Source: Pseudarthrobacter sp. W1I19
GTDB lineage: Bacteria > Actinomycetota > Actinomycetes > Actinomycetales > Micrococcaceae
DNA: 64,000 nt
NCBI RefSeq assembly: GCF_030817835.1
Contig: NZ_JAUSZR010000001.1
Location: 2,604,001-2,668,000 of the forward strand
Reading direction: 5' to 3'
Shown: positions 1-8,855 of the stretch, in pieces
Numbering within the stretch: the first letter of the stretch is position 1
Layout of the letters: every line of letters starts with the position of its first letter
Program-made: the position numbers and the translations under genes
The notes under the pieces: generated by a model
What the model saw: only the letters and a program-made list of their open reading frames with translations
What the model was told of the DNA's origin: nothing
The model's database searches: none

Positions 1-1
1 C

Positions 2-136
2 TTCGGCGAAGGATTGCTTCCCGATGCCGGTACTGCCTACCAGGACGGCGACACCGTCCACGCCATGCTGCAGGTTGACCGCAGCGCCCAGGTCGCCCAG
101 ATCCTCGCCAAAGCACCCGCCAAGGAGTACCAGTGA
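2..136 (+). CDS. TrkA-family potassium uptake protein, C-terminal fragment (5' end outside the window)
   Basis: Only the last 44 codons are present, in the frame that ends at the TGA at 134-136. The peptide begins FGEGLLPDAG and includes TVHAMLQVDR, typical of the end of a TrkA-C (RCK_C) domain, which binds regulatory ligands in Trk/Ktr potassium systems. Its stop overlaps the GTG start of the next TrkA gene by four bases (GTGA), so the two are translationally coupled. Paired trkA genes are common in actinobacteria, where they probably form the cytoplasmic gating subunits of a low-affinity K+ importer. The fragment is too short to tell which paralogue it is. Confidence 0.75.
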   Translation, partial: FGEGLLPDAGTAYQDGDTVHAMLQVDRSAQVAQILAKAPAKEYQ

Positions 137-876
137 AAGTTGTGATTGTGGGTGCCGGCAGTGTCGGGTCGTCCATCGCCCGGGAACTCCTGGCGCACAA
201 GCACGAAATCCTGCTGATCGACCTCAAGCCAGAGGTCATTGGGCGCAGCGGGCTACGCGGCGCCCACTGGCTGGTGGGTGACGCCTGCGAGCTGAGTACG
301 CTGCAGGGCGCCAAGGTGGAGGACGCTGACGTGGTGGTGTCGGCAACCGGTGATGACAAAGTCAACCTGGTGGTGTCCCTCCTGGCAAAAACTGAATTTG
401 GTGTTGGCCGCACCGTGGGCCGGGTGAACAATCCCAAGAACGACTGGATGTTCAATGATTCCTGGGGCGTGGATGTTGCTGTCAATACTCCCCAGCTCAT
501 GACAGCGCTGGTGGAGGAAGCTGTGGAGATTGGCGACCTTGTCCGGCTGCTGACCCTCCAGACCGGAGTGTCCTCACTGGTGGAATTCACCGTCCCGCAC
601 GATTCGCACGTCATCGGCAGTACGGTGGGCGACATCCAGTGGCCCGAGGACTCCACCCTGGTGGCCATCCTGAGGGATCATGCACCGATTACGCCGAGCC
701 GCGACGACGTTATTGACGGCGGCGACGAACTGTTCTTTGTCACCACCATCGCCGCGGAAGACGAGCTGCGTGCCCTGCTCTCCCCTGATTCCGCGGAACC
801 ACCGCGTCCGCGGGTCGACGCCGGCACGGGCCACGCAGAGCAGCAGAGCCCGGAGGACGACGGGTTTGACGGCTAG
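133..876 (+). CDS. TrkA-family potassium uptake regulatory protein
   Basis: A 247-aa cytoplasmic protein with a GTG start overlapping the stop of the preceding trkA gene (GTGA). Residues 1-120 form a TrkA-N (RCK_N) Rossmann domain. The glycine-rich loop VGAGSVGSSIARELL is near residue 6, and the acidic residue ending beta-2 is in LLIDLKPE, which fits NAD(H) or nucleotide binding. Residues about 135-220 match the TrkA-C ligand-binding domain. The last 25 residues are polar and probably disordered. By family, it gates a Trk/Ktr K+ channel subunit in response to nucleotides. The membrane subunit is not in the window. Gene order (two trkA genes next to DUF3159) is that of other Micrococcales. Confidence 0.9.
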   Translation: MKVVIVGAGSVGSSIARELLAHKHEILLIDLKPEVIGRSGLRGAHWLVGDACELSTLQGAKVEDADVVVSATGDDKVNLVVSLLAKTEFGVGRTVGRVNNPKNDWMFNDSWGVDVAVNTPQLMTALVEEAVEIGDLVRLLTLQTGVSSLVEFTVPHDSHVIGSTVGDIQWPEDSTLVAILRDHAPITPSRDDVIDGGDELFFVTTIAAEDELRALLSPDSAEPPRPRVDAGTGHAEQQSPEDDGFDG

Positions 877-888
877 TCTGTTCGACGG

Positions 889-1701
889 CTAGTCGCGGGC
901 TGCTGCGTCCGTTGGGGCCGCGCCGTCCTCTGTGCCGGCGCTTACCGGTGCCGGCCTGGTGATGAGCCAGGCCACCCAGATGCCCAGGATGTAGAGCGGA
1001 GCGCCCATTATGAGCCTGGTAGTGGCGAGGGCGGCCAGTCCTTCCGGCCCCAGGAGATAGAGCGGGACCTGCACCACAAGCCGGAGCACCAGGACGGCAA
1101 CGATGATCCAGGTGCCAAGCCGGTAGGCCTTGAGCCGTGCGGGGTCCTTGCGCCAGTCCAGGCCCTCGTTGCGGATGAACCCGAAGAGCAGCCCGGCCAC
1201 CGGCCACTTGACCAGGATCGAGATCGCCATGGCCACGATGTAGGCCGCGTTGGTGAAAAAGCCCGGCAGGTAGAAGTCCTCAGCCTTGCCGGTGGTGTTG
1301 GCCAGCCAGGCGGAAATGCCCACGCCCACCACACCTGCCAATGCCTGCGTCAGGGGGCGCCGCTGCACCAGCCGGACCACGGTGAACACTGCGGCGGCGG
1401 CCAAAGCGGCCACGAGTGAAACAGTGAGGTCCTGGCTGATGGTGTACGCCACGAGGAACACCAGGCCCGGCAGGATACTTTCAGCAATACCCTGGATTCC
1501 GCCCGCGCTGCGCAGCACGTCCACACGTCCGTCATGCGTCCGATGCAGCCCCGCCTTCGCCGCGTATTCGGCGGCAAGTCCTGCCATCGGCGACGGCGTC
1601 TCTCCCTCGCCAGATACCCGCCCCTCTTCCGGTTTTGCCTGGCCGGCCGGCTGTCCGTCGTATCGAGGTCCAGTGGAAGGGTCGGGATTGGGCACGGTCA
1701 T
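889..1701 (-). CDS. DUF3159 family integral membrane protein
   Basis: A 270-aa protein with a polar, probably cytoplasmic N-terminal tail of about 60 residues followed by five or six hydrophobic segments, for example GLVFLVAYTISQDLTVSLVA, LAGVVGVGISAWLA and LGTWIIVAVLVLRLVVQVPL. This composition and the position beside an OB-fold gene and trkA match the actinobacterial DUF3159 family, which has no assigned biochemical function. The ATG lies behind AGGAG and overlaps the TGA of the upstream OB-fold gene (ATGA), so it is the last gene of the DUF3710 / OB-fold / DUF3159 operon. It converges on trkA with only 12 bp between stops. Confidence 0.85.
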   Translation of the reverse strand: MTVPNPDPSTGPRYDGQPAGQAKPEEGRVSGEGETPSPMAGLAAEYAAKAGLHRTHDGRVDVLRSAGGIQGIAESILPGLVFLVAYTISQDLTVSLVAALAAAAVFTVVRLVQRRPLTQALAGVVGVGISAWLANTTGKAEDFYLPGFFTNAAYIVAMAISILVKWPVAGLLFGFIRNEGLDWRKDPARLKAYRLGTWIIVAVLVLRLVVQVPLYLLGPEGLAALATTRLIMGAPLYILGIWVAWLITRPAPVSAGTEDGAAPTDAAARD

Positions 1702-2081
1702 TCATTCTCCTGGCGGGACAGTATTTCATAACGTGGGTTGAACATTGTGGGCAGGCCCTGCACCGGCGAGAGCATTCCTTCGAGCCGCACCTCGGTGCCG
1801 GCGTCGATACCCGGTACCCGCCGACGTCCCAGCCACACCACCCGGAGCCTGGCAGGGCGTCCGGCCGCGGCGCCGGTTGTGCGATGGCGGGCATCGGCGT
1901 CGGAAACTATGGCGCTGAACTCCGCGGTTTGGTCGGTCGGAACGTACGTCACGGATTCGATCCACCCGCGGCACACCACGCGTCCCTTAACCGGCAACTG
2001 GCTGAGGGGAACATCTCCACTTTCGCCAAGCGGGGCTCCCCCTGATGCGATATCAGCCAATCTGGGTGATTTCAGGACCAC
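1698..2081 (-). CDS. OB-fold nucleic acid-binding domain protein
   Basis: A 127-aa protein; the GTG start at 2081 overlaps the end of the DUF3710 gene by 29 bp. The region from about residue 30 (VKGRVVCRGWIESVTYVPTD) to residue 110 (GTEVRLEGMLSPVQGLPTMF) has the alternating beta pattern of a RecG-like OB fold, and it ends NPRYEIL as actinobacterial homologues do. It is presumed to bind single-stranded nucleic acid, but the substrate is unknown. It sits between DUF3710 and DUF3159, a conserved arrangement, and is coupled to DUF3159 by an ATGA overlap. No good alternative start follows the GTG before the domain begins, so the N-terminus is the least certain part. Confidence 0.8.
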   Translation of the reverse strand: MVLKSPRLADIASGGAPLGESGDVPLSQLPVKGRVVCRGWIESVTYVPTDQTAEFSAIVSDADARHRTTGAAAGRPARLRVVWLGRRRVPGIDAGTEVRLEGMLSPVQGLPTMFNPRYEILSRQENE

Positions 2082-2781
2082 GTTCAGGTTCCTGCATTGA
2101 TGGTTCCGGACGTGCTGGTGCGCCTGGCGGCGGCGTCGCGGTGGCGTCCTTGGGCAGGCGCAGCTGCAGCAGGTCGCGCGGCGGCATGGGATTGTCTCCG
2201 CGGATCACCACCACTTGCCGGAACAGAGCTTCGAGGGGTTCCGCGGCGGGCCGTTCCAGTGCTGCGGCACCGCCCAGGACGCCGCGCAGGAACCAGCGCG
2301 GGCCGTCCACGCCAATGAAGCGGGCCACCCGGTAGCCCTGGCTGCCGTCCGGCAGGCCTGCGGGCAGTTTTGCCACGAGCTCGGTGCCGAAGGGACCCAC
2401 GATCTCCTCTACCTGGCCGCCCTGGACGCCGACGGACTGGCCGATCTGTTCCCGGATCTCGTCCCAGAGGCCCTCGCTCTTGGGAGCGGCGAAGGCCTGG
2501 AGCTGGAGGCTGGAACCGTTCAGGTCCATGGTGACCGCGACGACGCGCTGCGTCGCTTCTTCCACCTCGAGCCTGAGCTGGAGCCCTTCACTGGGGGTGA
2601 TCAGGAGCGCACCCAGGTCAACGTAGCCGTCACGGCTGCTGATTTCGGACTCATCGAATGGGCCGTCCGCTCGGTGTCCGGAACTGTCCTTCGCCTCCTG
2701 CGCGGTCTCCGCGGAAGGCAGCAGTTCATCCGGTTCGGCTGCTTGTTCCTTCTTAGCTTTCCTGCCGAGCCCAAAGACCAT
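2053..2781 (-). CDS. DUF3710 domain protein
   Basis: A 242-aa protein. The N-terminus is basic (MVFGLGRKAKKEQ), followed by an acidic linker with the motif GPFDESEI and the stretch YVDLGALLITPSEGLQLRL, which is the DUF3710 signature. The domain runs to about residue 205, and the tail is Pro/Ala-rich. The ATG at 2781 is preceded by AAGGAG. It is the first gene of the three-gene DUF3710 / OB-fold / DUF3159 unit and lies downstream of dut on the same strand, with a 116-bp gap. The function is unknown. The family is widely conserved in actinobacteria in this neighbourhood. Confidence 0.85.
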   Translation of the reverse strand: MVFGLGRKAKKEQAAEPDELLPSAETAQEAKDSSGHRADGPFDESEISSRDGYVDLGALLITPSEGLQLRLEVEEATQRVVAVTMDLNGSSLQLQAFAAPKSEGLWDEIREQIGQSVGVQGGQVEEIVGPFGTELVAKLPAGLPDGSQGYRVARFIGVDGPRWFLRGVLGGAAALERPAAEPLEALFRQVVVIRGDNPMPPRDLLQLRLPKDATATPPPGAPARPEPSMQEPERGPEITQIG

Positions 2782-2897
2782 TTGGGTGTCTCCTTAGTTG
2801 ATTGCCGGGCTGGCCCGTGGGGGTCCCGCCGTGGTGCTTTATGGCCGTCCGGGAGGAAGATTCCCGACCTGAGGAACGGCTGAGGGAAGAAAAAGGT

Positions 2898-3440
2898 TCA
2901 GGCGCCCGGCATGTTGAAACCGCCGGTGGACCCGAATCCCCCTGCGCCACGCACGGATCCGCTCAACTCGTTGACAGCGACGAACTGCGCGTACTCAACA
3001 CGCTGAATGACCATCTGGGCAATTCTATCGCCGCGGCGCAGCTCAATGCTCTGCGTCGCATCGGTGTTCAGCAGGGTGACGGAGATTTCGCCGCGGTAGC
3101 CCGCATCCACAGTTCCCGGAGCGTTCACGATGGTGAGGCCATGCTTGGTGGCCAGGCCTGAGCGGGGGTGGATCAGCGCAACGAAGCCATCGGGGAGGGC
3201 GATGGCCACTCCCGTGGGGACGAGTTTCCGCTCCCCCGGCTTCAAGACAACATCCACCCGCGCACGGAGGTCCGCACCGGCGTCGCCCGGGTGGGCATAG
3301 GACGGTGCTTCCAGCTCCGGGTCGAGCATCTTCAGCTGGACCTGCAGGGTGGGAGCGCCGGCGGCGGCCGGAACCGCGGGACCGGCGGCGGCCTCGTCAG
3401 GGAACGTGTCTACTGTGGCGGGATGATCAGTCACAGTCAC
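2898..3440 (-). CDS. dut: dUTP diphosphatase
   Basis: Hydrolyses dUTP to dUMP and PPi, keeping uracil out of DNA and feeding dTMP synthesis. The 180-aa trimeric-type sequence shows all five motifs in order: [10 protein letters not shown] (1), [11 protein letters not shown] (2), [11 protein letters not shown] with the catalytic Asp (3), [12 protein letters not shown] (4) and the C-terminal [10 protein letters not shown] (5), which closes over the active site. The first 35 residues are a variable, Ala/Pro-rich extension. The longest frame starts with GTG at 3440. A -10-like TAGAGT on the minus strand (3448-3443) lies eight bases before a second GTG at 3434, so a leaderless start two codons later is equally likely. 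Confidence 0.95.
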   Translation of the reverse strand: MTVTDHPATVDTFPDEAAAGPAVPAAAGAPTLQVQLKMLDPELEAPSYAHPGDAGADLRARVDVVLKPGERKLVPTGVAIALPDGFVALIHPRSGLATKHGLTIVNAPGTVDAGYRGEISVTLLNTDATQSIELRRGDRIAQMVIQRVEYAQFVAVNELSGSVRGAGGFGSTGGFNMPGA

Positions 3441-3584
3441 TCACTCTAACCCGCGCCCCCAAATCAGTCCTAGGTCTACTGCGTGAGGCCACGGGACCGG
3501 GCGGCCCGCGCACGCCGCGGGTCCCGGCGCTGGAACGGTTTCAGCCAAGGTGAAATAGCCGGGCAAAAATGGAAAGCTTGGCTC

Positions 3585-4073
3585 ATGCCCGAAACAAGCT
3601 CCCCTGCGCCCGTGCCCGAGAAACCTTCCCCCGGGGCGCCGGTGATCTATCGGGAGAAGCTGTGGCCCAACATGTGGATCTGGATCATCTCAGCCGGTGT
3701 GGCGGGGGCCGGCATCCTGATGTTCGCGCCCATCAGCATGACAGCGGGATACACGGCCGCAGCGGTGCTCTTCGCAATCATCGCCGTCCTCCTGGTCCTG
3801 TCCACCCCGGCCATTGTGGTGACTGACGATTCGCTGACCGTGGGCCGAGCCACCATCGAGCGGCGCTTTGTGGGGGCAGTGGAGGCCTTCCGGAAAGAGG
3901 ACGCCACGGCAGAACGCGGAACCCGGCTTAACGGATTGGCGTATCTATGCATCCGGGGCTGGATTGACCCCGTGGTCAAGATCCAGATCACGGACCCGTC
4001 GGACCAGACGCCGTATTGGCTGACCTCCACCCGGCATCCGGACAAACTGACGGTGGCCTTGGCACGGAGATAA
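3585..4073 (+). CDS. DUF3093 family membrane protein
   Basis: A 162-aa protein. I chose ATG 3585 (MPETSS) over an in-frame upstream codon because the family starts near the conserved YREKLWPNMWIWII segment and the upstream peptide is arginine-rich and unlike it. Two adjacent transmembrane helices (about residues 30-50 and 55-75; the second contains ATVLF-type hydrophobic sequence and VLLVLSTPAIVV) are followed by a globular C-terminal domain with the family motifs TVGRATIERRFVGAVEAF and LAYLCIRGWIDPVVKI. It diverges from dut, as in many actinobacteria. Function unknown. In many relatives a DUF4193 zinc-ribbon gene follows; it is not found here. Confidence 0.85.
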   Translation: MPETSSPAPVPEKPSPGAPVIYREKLWPNMWIWIISAGVAGAGILMFAPISMTAGYTAAAVLFAIIAVLLVLSTPAIVVTDDSLTVGRATIERRFVGAVEAFRKEDATAERGTRLNGLAYLCIRGWIDPVVKIQITDPSDQTPYWLTSTRHPDKLTVALARR

Positions 4074-4372
4074 TCCGAACTGCCGTCCCGGACGCATAAA
4101 GCGATCCTGGCTGCAGGGGCCAGTCCCGCCGTCGTAATGCCTGCGCCAATTTCGCCGTATCCCTCTTCCTTTTGCCAGCCTGCAAGTGCCATTCATGACG
4201 CCGCAGCTGCCGCCTTTGTGCCCGCCGGGGAACACCTGTGGCTTCGCTGGCTGCAGCGCCGCCAGCACAGCAGGCAGCCGGAATATCGCGGCGCGCCCTG
4301 CCCCTTGACACAAAACGGCTTCACAGGGTGGCAGAGTTTCGATTGATAGTAATGCCAGGGTGGAGGATTTGT
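4074..4372. other. 299-bp intergenic region between DUF3093 and sepH
   Basis: No convincing gene. The DUF4193 gene often found here in other actinobacteria is absent in all six frames. A TTGACA box is present on the plus strand at 4305-4310 but has no well-spaced -10 partner. The sepH ribosome binding site GGAGG lies about 10 nt before the ATG at 4373. An in-frame extension of sepH back to 4238 is Ala/Arg-rich and unlike the family. Confidence 0.5.
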
Positions 4373-5755
4373 ATGCAGGATCTACGGCTTGTAGGCGTAC
4401 ACGACGACGGGACGCATCTCCTGTTGAGCGGGGCCGGCGGCGAGATGTTCCAGCTGCCGATCGATGAAGCGCTGAGGACCGCAAGCAGGCCTGCTCCCAG
4501 GCCTGCTGCCGAGCGGCCCGCCATTCCGCTGTCCCCGAGGGACATCCAGGCCCGCATCCGGGCAGGGGCCACCGCTGCGGAGGTGGCCGAGCTGTCCGGC
4601 TTGCCGCTGGCCAAGGTGGAACGCTATGAGGGGCCCGTATTGGCCGAACGCGAGTACGTGGCCCAGCAGGCACGGAAGGTGGAAGTGGCCTCCCCTTCGC
4701 CCGGCCATGACATCTACCGGTCCGCGTTCGGTGATACTCCGGCCACCTTGGATGACATGGTCGCCCACAGGCTTTCTGCCCATGGCATCGACCCCTCCTC
4801 CGTGGAGTGGGATTCCTGGCGGCGCCAGGATGGCACGTGGACAGTATCGGCCAGTTTCGAGGCAAACACCGGTGGAAAAGCCGGGATCGGTGAAGAACCA
4901 CCGGCGCTCTGGACGTTCAGTCCCACCCGGAAGTCGCTGCATAATGCCAACCGCTGGGCCCAGCAGCTCAGCGAGCTCGAGCCACTGGACGGTCCCGTTC
5001 CGGCCCGAAGGCTCTCTGCCGTCTCCGACCGCCCCTTCGACTTTGAAACCGACGCTGATTCCGCCCGCCAAACCCCGGGCGCCGAAGGCCAACCCGACGG
5101 CAAGGAATCGGATGGCCTCCTTGATATGCTGCGCTCCCGGCGGGGCCAGCGGCTGGGTGTGGACGAGGACTCTGACGACGCCCTGGCGCTGCTGCTGACC
5201 CATGGTGTCCCCGCTGCCCATCCCAGGCCGTCGGAGGTCGTCCCCGAGGCTGAGGAGCACGCCGACGAGTCGCCGGAAGACACGCCCGAAACTCCAGCCG
5301 CCCAGGCCAACTCCTTCACCCGGCGACGGGATGCCAGGCCATCCATGTTGTCGCGGCTAAGCCTCATACCTCCGCACCGGGAGGCTACGGAGGATGCTCT
5401 CAAACTGCACGACGGCGTAAGCACCCAGACACGCGAAATCACCATTGTGGCGTCGCCCCAGCGGCCCTCGGGCGGCATTCACGGGCAGGGTTCTGTGGAC
5501 GAAGGCAGCCGGGAGGCTACCAGCCATGAGGCTGATGGCAGCGCCGGAGGCGGTAGCCATATCCCTTCCAGTGGCGCAGGCCTCAACGAGTTGCTGGGCA
5601 ACAACCCTCGGCGTCCGGCTCCGCGGACCGATGACAGTTCCCCCGCTACCGGCCAACTCCCGGAAACCGGCGCACCCGAACGGCAGCCGGGCAGGCCCAA
5701 GCGCTCCAGCGTTCCGTCCTGGGACGAGATTGTGTTCGGTACGCGCAGCGAGTAG
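4373..5755 (+). CDS. sepH: Septation protein SepH (DUF3071)
   Basis: A 460-aa cytoplasmic cell-division protein. In Streptomyces and Mycobacterium, SepH binds FtsZ and stimulates its assembly; that role is inferred here from homology. The start MQDLRLVGVHDDGTHLLL is the conserved SepH N-terminus and follows a GGAGG site. The folded N-terminal domain contains the helix-turn-helix-like stretch DIQARIRAGATAAEVAELSG (about residues 65-85) and the family's DDMVAHRLSAHGID and VEWDSWRR segments up to about residue 190. The remaining C-terminal part is long, acidic, Pro/Ser-rich and probably disordered, as usual in the family. It ends in WDEIVFGT. It is monocistronic and converges on a DUF222 gene. 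Confidence 0.93.
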   Translation: MQDLRLVGVHDDGTHLLLSGAGGEMFQLPIDEALRTASRPAPRPAAERPAIPLSPRDIQARIRAGATAAEVAELSGLPLAKVERYEGPVLAEREYVAQQARKVEVASPSPGHDIYRSAFGDTPATLDDMVAHRLSAHGIDPSSVEWDSWRRQDGTWTVSASFEANTGGKAGIGEEPPALWTFSPTRKSLHNANRWAQQLSELEPLDGPVPARRLSAVSDRPFDFETDADSARQTPGAEGQPDGKESDGLLDMLRSRRGQRLGVDEDSDDALALLLTHGVPAAHPRPSEVVPEAEEHADESPEDTPETPAAQANSFTRRRDARPSMLSRLSLIPPHREATEDALKLHDGVSTQTREITIVASPQRPSGGIHGQGSVDEGSREATSHEADGSAGGGSHIPSSGAGLNELLGNNPRRPAPRTDDSSPATGQLPETGAPERQPGRPKRSSVPSWDEIVFGTRSE

Positions 5756-5946
5756 GCGGTTGTCTCGGCAGGGCAGCAAGGCCTTGTCAGGCTCGGGGCG
5801 TCCGCGCTGCCCCTGGGACCCAACGCACACTCGACACTTGACCCGTACGCCCCTGCCTCCTCAGGCAAACTCGATCCCGGCCACCATCGGTTCCGGTCTC
5901 CTTCAAACTCCACAGCTTCAACCACCACGGAGCCCTTCACGATGGT

Positions 5947-7875
5947 TCAGGTGACGCCAGCGTTTGCCTCACGCGCCATCTCCGGGAAGAGGTCTTCCGG
6001 GATCGGGTCCTTCGGCGGACTGCCTCCCGACAGGAACCAGTCCGCAAACGTCTCTTCGGGAATCTCGTCTCGCAAATCTTCATCAGCGGCAGGTGAGTAG
6101 CACGGCGGTGGCCATTTCTCCGACGGGTCACTGGATGGTGGCCACAGCTCTGACGGGTCATCGGGCGGCTCCCACAGGTCCAGGAGGTCGTCAAAGGCGA
6201 GGATGCTTTCCGGCACGGCTGTGTCTGGCCAGTGTGGTGGTTCCCAGTCCTGATATTCGCTTTTATAGTGCCGTCCGGTGGGTGAGGTCCAGCCGGGTGG
6301 TTCGGTTTTGCTGGCCGGGGTGGGTTTCCAGCCGCTGGTGTGGCGAAGCTTGTGATGTTTCCGGCAGGGTTGTCCCAGGTTCGATACCCCGGTGCTGCCG
6401 CCCTCATGCCAGGCCAGGATATGGTCAGCCTCATTGTCTAGGGATGGGTTGTTGCAGCCGGGGAAGGGGCATTTGCCGTCCCGCAGCCTGAGCCAGTTCC
6501 GCATCGCCTTGCTCACCCGGTAGCTGGTGCGGCCGATCTCCAGCGGCGCCCCATCCCGCGGATCCACCAGAACCCGGTAGAACGAGGCGGCCCCATCTGC
6601 GACGAGCCTGCGTGCCATCGAAGGCGGGATGGGTCCGAACCCGTCCAGCATCGCCGGCTCATCAGTCAGGCCCATCAGGGAGCAGACCGGCACGGTGACC
6701 AGCACCTGCGCCCGGATCGGTGATCCTAAACCGGGCGCTGTTCCTGAAGTGGTTCCATCACCTTGGCGGGGACCATCCGGTTCGCCGTCCCCGGCACTGT
6801 TGCCGCCGCCGGTACTGTCAGCACCGTTGCTGACACTGCTTGCGCTGATTTCATCGCCAGCTCCGCGGTCGCCGCCGGTACCCACGTCGTTGGCGGTGTT
6901 GCCGGCTGTGGTGCCGGTGGTGAGGAGGCCTTCGGTGAAGGTGTCTGCTTTGAGCTCGGGCAGGCTGCGGGTTTCGGTGGGGCCTTGCTTTCCGCGGGCG
7001 ATGGCGCTGAGCCTGTTCCAGATTGCCGAGGCCTGGTCCGCTGGCAGGAGCGCGGCGACCCAGGCCATCCCGTCGTTGTCCGGCCAGTACTCCACCCGCC
7101 GGTCCGCCACACTCCTGGCGTGGCGTTTCTCCAGGCTTTCGGGGTGGTGGCGTTCCCGCCAGTCCCGGGCCCGGGCCTTGAACCGGTACGCCGGCATTTC
7201 CCCGATTGGACACCCGCGTGCCGCGCCCGGGGCGTCCGGGTCCAGGAAATGCGCCTCCAACGCCGCCGCCGCAGCAGGGTCCAGGCAGGAGGTCTGCTCG
7301 ACCATGGTCCGGGCATGGGCCCAAGACATCGTCCCGGCCTGCAACGCCGCCAACGCCCTGGGCAACGACGTGGTCAGGGCGTGGGATTCAGCCAGCAACG
7401 CCCCCGCGGCCCGGTCACCGATCGCCAGCGCGCACCCGACCTCAGCCACCAGGCTCCTCTCCTGCGCCGAAGCCTCATAAGGAGAGGAAGCCGGACCATT
7501 CAATGCCTTCGTACCTTGGGCGACCACCGTCACGGCCAGTGCCTTCACCGCCGCGATCTTCGCCTCCGACCGACCCACCGCCGCCAGAACATCCACCGCC
7601 GCATCAGCCAACCGCTGCAACGGATCATCATCAGGCCCGCCAGGGACAGCGCCCTCGGAAACAATCGGGCAAGAGCGGTCAGTATGTTGGCCTCCCAGCG
7701 CCGTCATAAAGGCAGCCACCGAAGCATCAACCGCTCCCTCAGCCTCCACCACCGCCGGATCCGTTTCCATACCTCCATCTTCGTACGGGGGTACGACAAA
7801 ACCGGGTGCCTCCGAACGCGCAGCGGCGGCACCAGAGGCTTCCGCCACCTGGACCACCACAGGATCCGTTTCCAT
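5947..7875 (-). CDS. DUF222 / HNH endonuclease-signature protein (13E12-repeat type)
   Basis: A 642-aa protein of the multi-copy actinobacterial 13E12 / DUF222 family. Residues about 100-330 form the helical DUF222 domain. A hydrophilic Gly/Ser/Asp-rich linker follows. Near the C-terminus is an HNH nuclease module with CPFPGCNNPSLDNEADHILA, then GGSTGVSNLGQPCRKHHKL, giving the Cys/Cys zinc pair and His metal ligands. Nuclease activity is predicted from the motif, but the family's role is unknown. The start at ATG 7875 was chosen because METDPVVV begins family-like sequence; a second METDP at codon 36 (ATG 7770) sits in a near-duplicate of this start region. Such genes are often lineage-specific and recently amplified. 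Confidence 0.88.
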   Translation of the reverse strand: METDPVVVQVAEASGAAAARSEAPGFVVPPYEDGGMETDPAVVEAEGAVDASVAAFMTALGGQHTDRSCPIVSEGAVPGGPDDDPLQRLADAAVDVLAAVGRSEAKIAAVKALAVTVVAQGTKALNGPASSPYEASAQERSLVAEVGCALAIGDRAAGALLAESHALTTSLPRALAALQAGTMSWAHARTMVEQTSCLDPAAAAALEAHFLDPDAPGAARGCPIGEMPAYRFKARARDWRERHHPESLEKRHARSVADRRVEYWPDNDGMAWVAALLPADQASAIWNRLSAIARGKQGPTETRSLPELKADTFTEGLLTTGTTAGNTANDVGTGGDRGAGDEISASSVSNGADSTGGGNSAGDGEPDGPRQGDGTTSGTAPGLGSPIRAQVLVTVPVCSLMGLTDEPAMLDGFGPIPPSMARRLVADGAASFYRVLVDPRDGAPLEIGRTSYRVSKAMRNWLRLRDGKCPFPGCNNPSLDNEADHILAWHEGGSTGVSNLGQPCRKHHKLRHTSGWKPTPASKTEPPGWTSPTGRHYKSEYQDWEPPHWPDTAVPESILAFDDLLDLWEPPDDPSELWPPSSDPSEKWPPPCYSPAADEDLRDEIPEETFADWFLSGGSPPKDPIPEDLFPEMAREANAGVT

Positions 7876-8123
7876 GTCCCTATCCTCTTGCGAGGCTCCG
7901 ACATTTTGGGGCGCAAAAGTCGGTTCCCAGGAGAACCATGGAAAGTTTCTTGCACGTCCTGCCAAAGGGAGCCGATCGAAAGCGCCCATCGGACTGGGTA
8001 GGAACCCACACACAAGGGCACCCCCGTGCGGATTCGGATGCCCCGGCGCCGGAGTGCGGCAACCCCACCCAGTGCCGAAGCGTTGCAGCCCGCACCCGGC
8101 GCGCGCGGAGACTCAGGCCGGGA
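7876..8123. other. 248-bp gap between the tdk stop and the DUF222 start
   Basis: Both neighbours are read on the minus strand. No RNA gene, hairpin or conserved small frame stands out. It must contain the DUF222 promoter, but I cannot identify one confidently. The ATG at 7875 is preceded by a modest AAGAGGA-type ribosome site. Confidence 0.4.
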
Positions 8124-8855
8124 CTAAGCCCCTGATACCCCGGTTCCGCCTGACCCCCGCCACAAGCAGGCATCAACTTCGAAGGGCAGCAGCGGGTCCT
8201 GCTGGCCCATCAAACTGGCCCCATGGGCTGTGACGCGCCGCATGTAGTGCCGGCGGCAGAGCGTCTCGTACCCCACAACGGGAACATGGTCCACGGCGGG
8301 CGTTCCAGCGCCGGAGTCCATGGCCATGTCCACATCGCCCACCACCACCTGGGCACCCTCGGTGACCATCACGCCGTCGACCGTCCTGGCATTGTGCGTG
8401 GCACGGCGGCCGCACCAGCACAGCGCCTCCACCTGCAAGACCTGCACCCGGTCCGCCAGTTCCACGAGCCGCTGGGAGCCGGGAAACAGTCTGGTGCGGA
8501 AGTCTGCGGTGATGCCGAACGCGAAAACATCCACATCGATCTCGTCCACCACCTTCGCCAGCTGTTCCACCTGCTCCGGCGTGTAGAACTGGGCCTCGTC
8601 ACAAATCAGGTAGTCGATTCGCTGCCCCTGGGTGCGGCGCAGCATGACTTCCTCCCAGAAGTCCGTACTGTCCAGCACCTCCACGGCATCTGTCTGCAGG
8701 CCCAGGCGGCTGGAGATCCGTGATTCTCCGGCGCGGTCGTTACGGCTGAACCGTACGCCGCCGCGTCCCCGGGCCCGGTGGTTGTGGTCCATCTGCAGGG
8801 CCAGGGTGGATTTTCCACAGTCCATGGTGCCGGAGAAAAAGACGAGTTCAGCCAC
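8124..8855 (-). CDS. tdk: Thymidine kinase (type II, TK1-like)
   Basis: Phosphorylates thymidine to dTMP in the pyrimidine salvage pathway. The 243-aa sequence has a P-loop at residues 9-17 (GTMDCGKST), the catalytic DEAQFY motif with Glu87, the lasso/specificity region and a zinc-binding set (CWCGRRATHNAR and CRRHYM). At 243 aa it is somewhat longer than the 190-220 aa typical of bacterial TK1 because of a C-terminal tail. The start overlaps the stop of the upstream phosphatase-like gene by 8 bp, so the two are probably co-transcribed. Thymidine kinase is patchily distributed in actinobacteria. Confidence 0.95.
   Translation of the reverse strand: MAELVFFSGTMDCGKSTLALQMDHNHRARGRGGVRFSRNDRAGESRISSRLGLQTDAVEVLDSTDFWEEVMLRRTQGQRIDYLICDEAQFYTPEQVEQLAKVVDEIDVDVFAFGITADFRTRLFPGSQRLVELADRVQVLQVEALCWCGRRATHNARTVDGVMVTEGAQVVVGDVDMAMDSGAGTPAVDHVPVVGYETLCRRHYMRRVTAHGASLMGQQDPLLPFEVDACLWRGSGGTGVSGA

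Noticed and set aside
4238..4372. N-terminal extension of sepH
   Set aside because: The added residues are unconserved and the ribosome site GGAGG fits ATG 4373.
4074..4372. Missing DUF4193 gene as evidence of deletion
   Set aside because: Absence is clear here, but the gene may lie elsewhere in the genome, so no claim is made.
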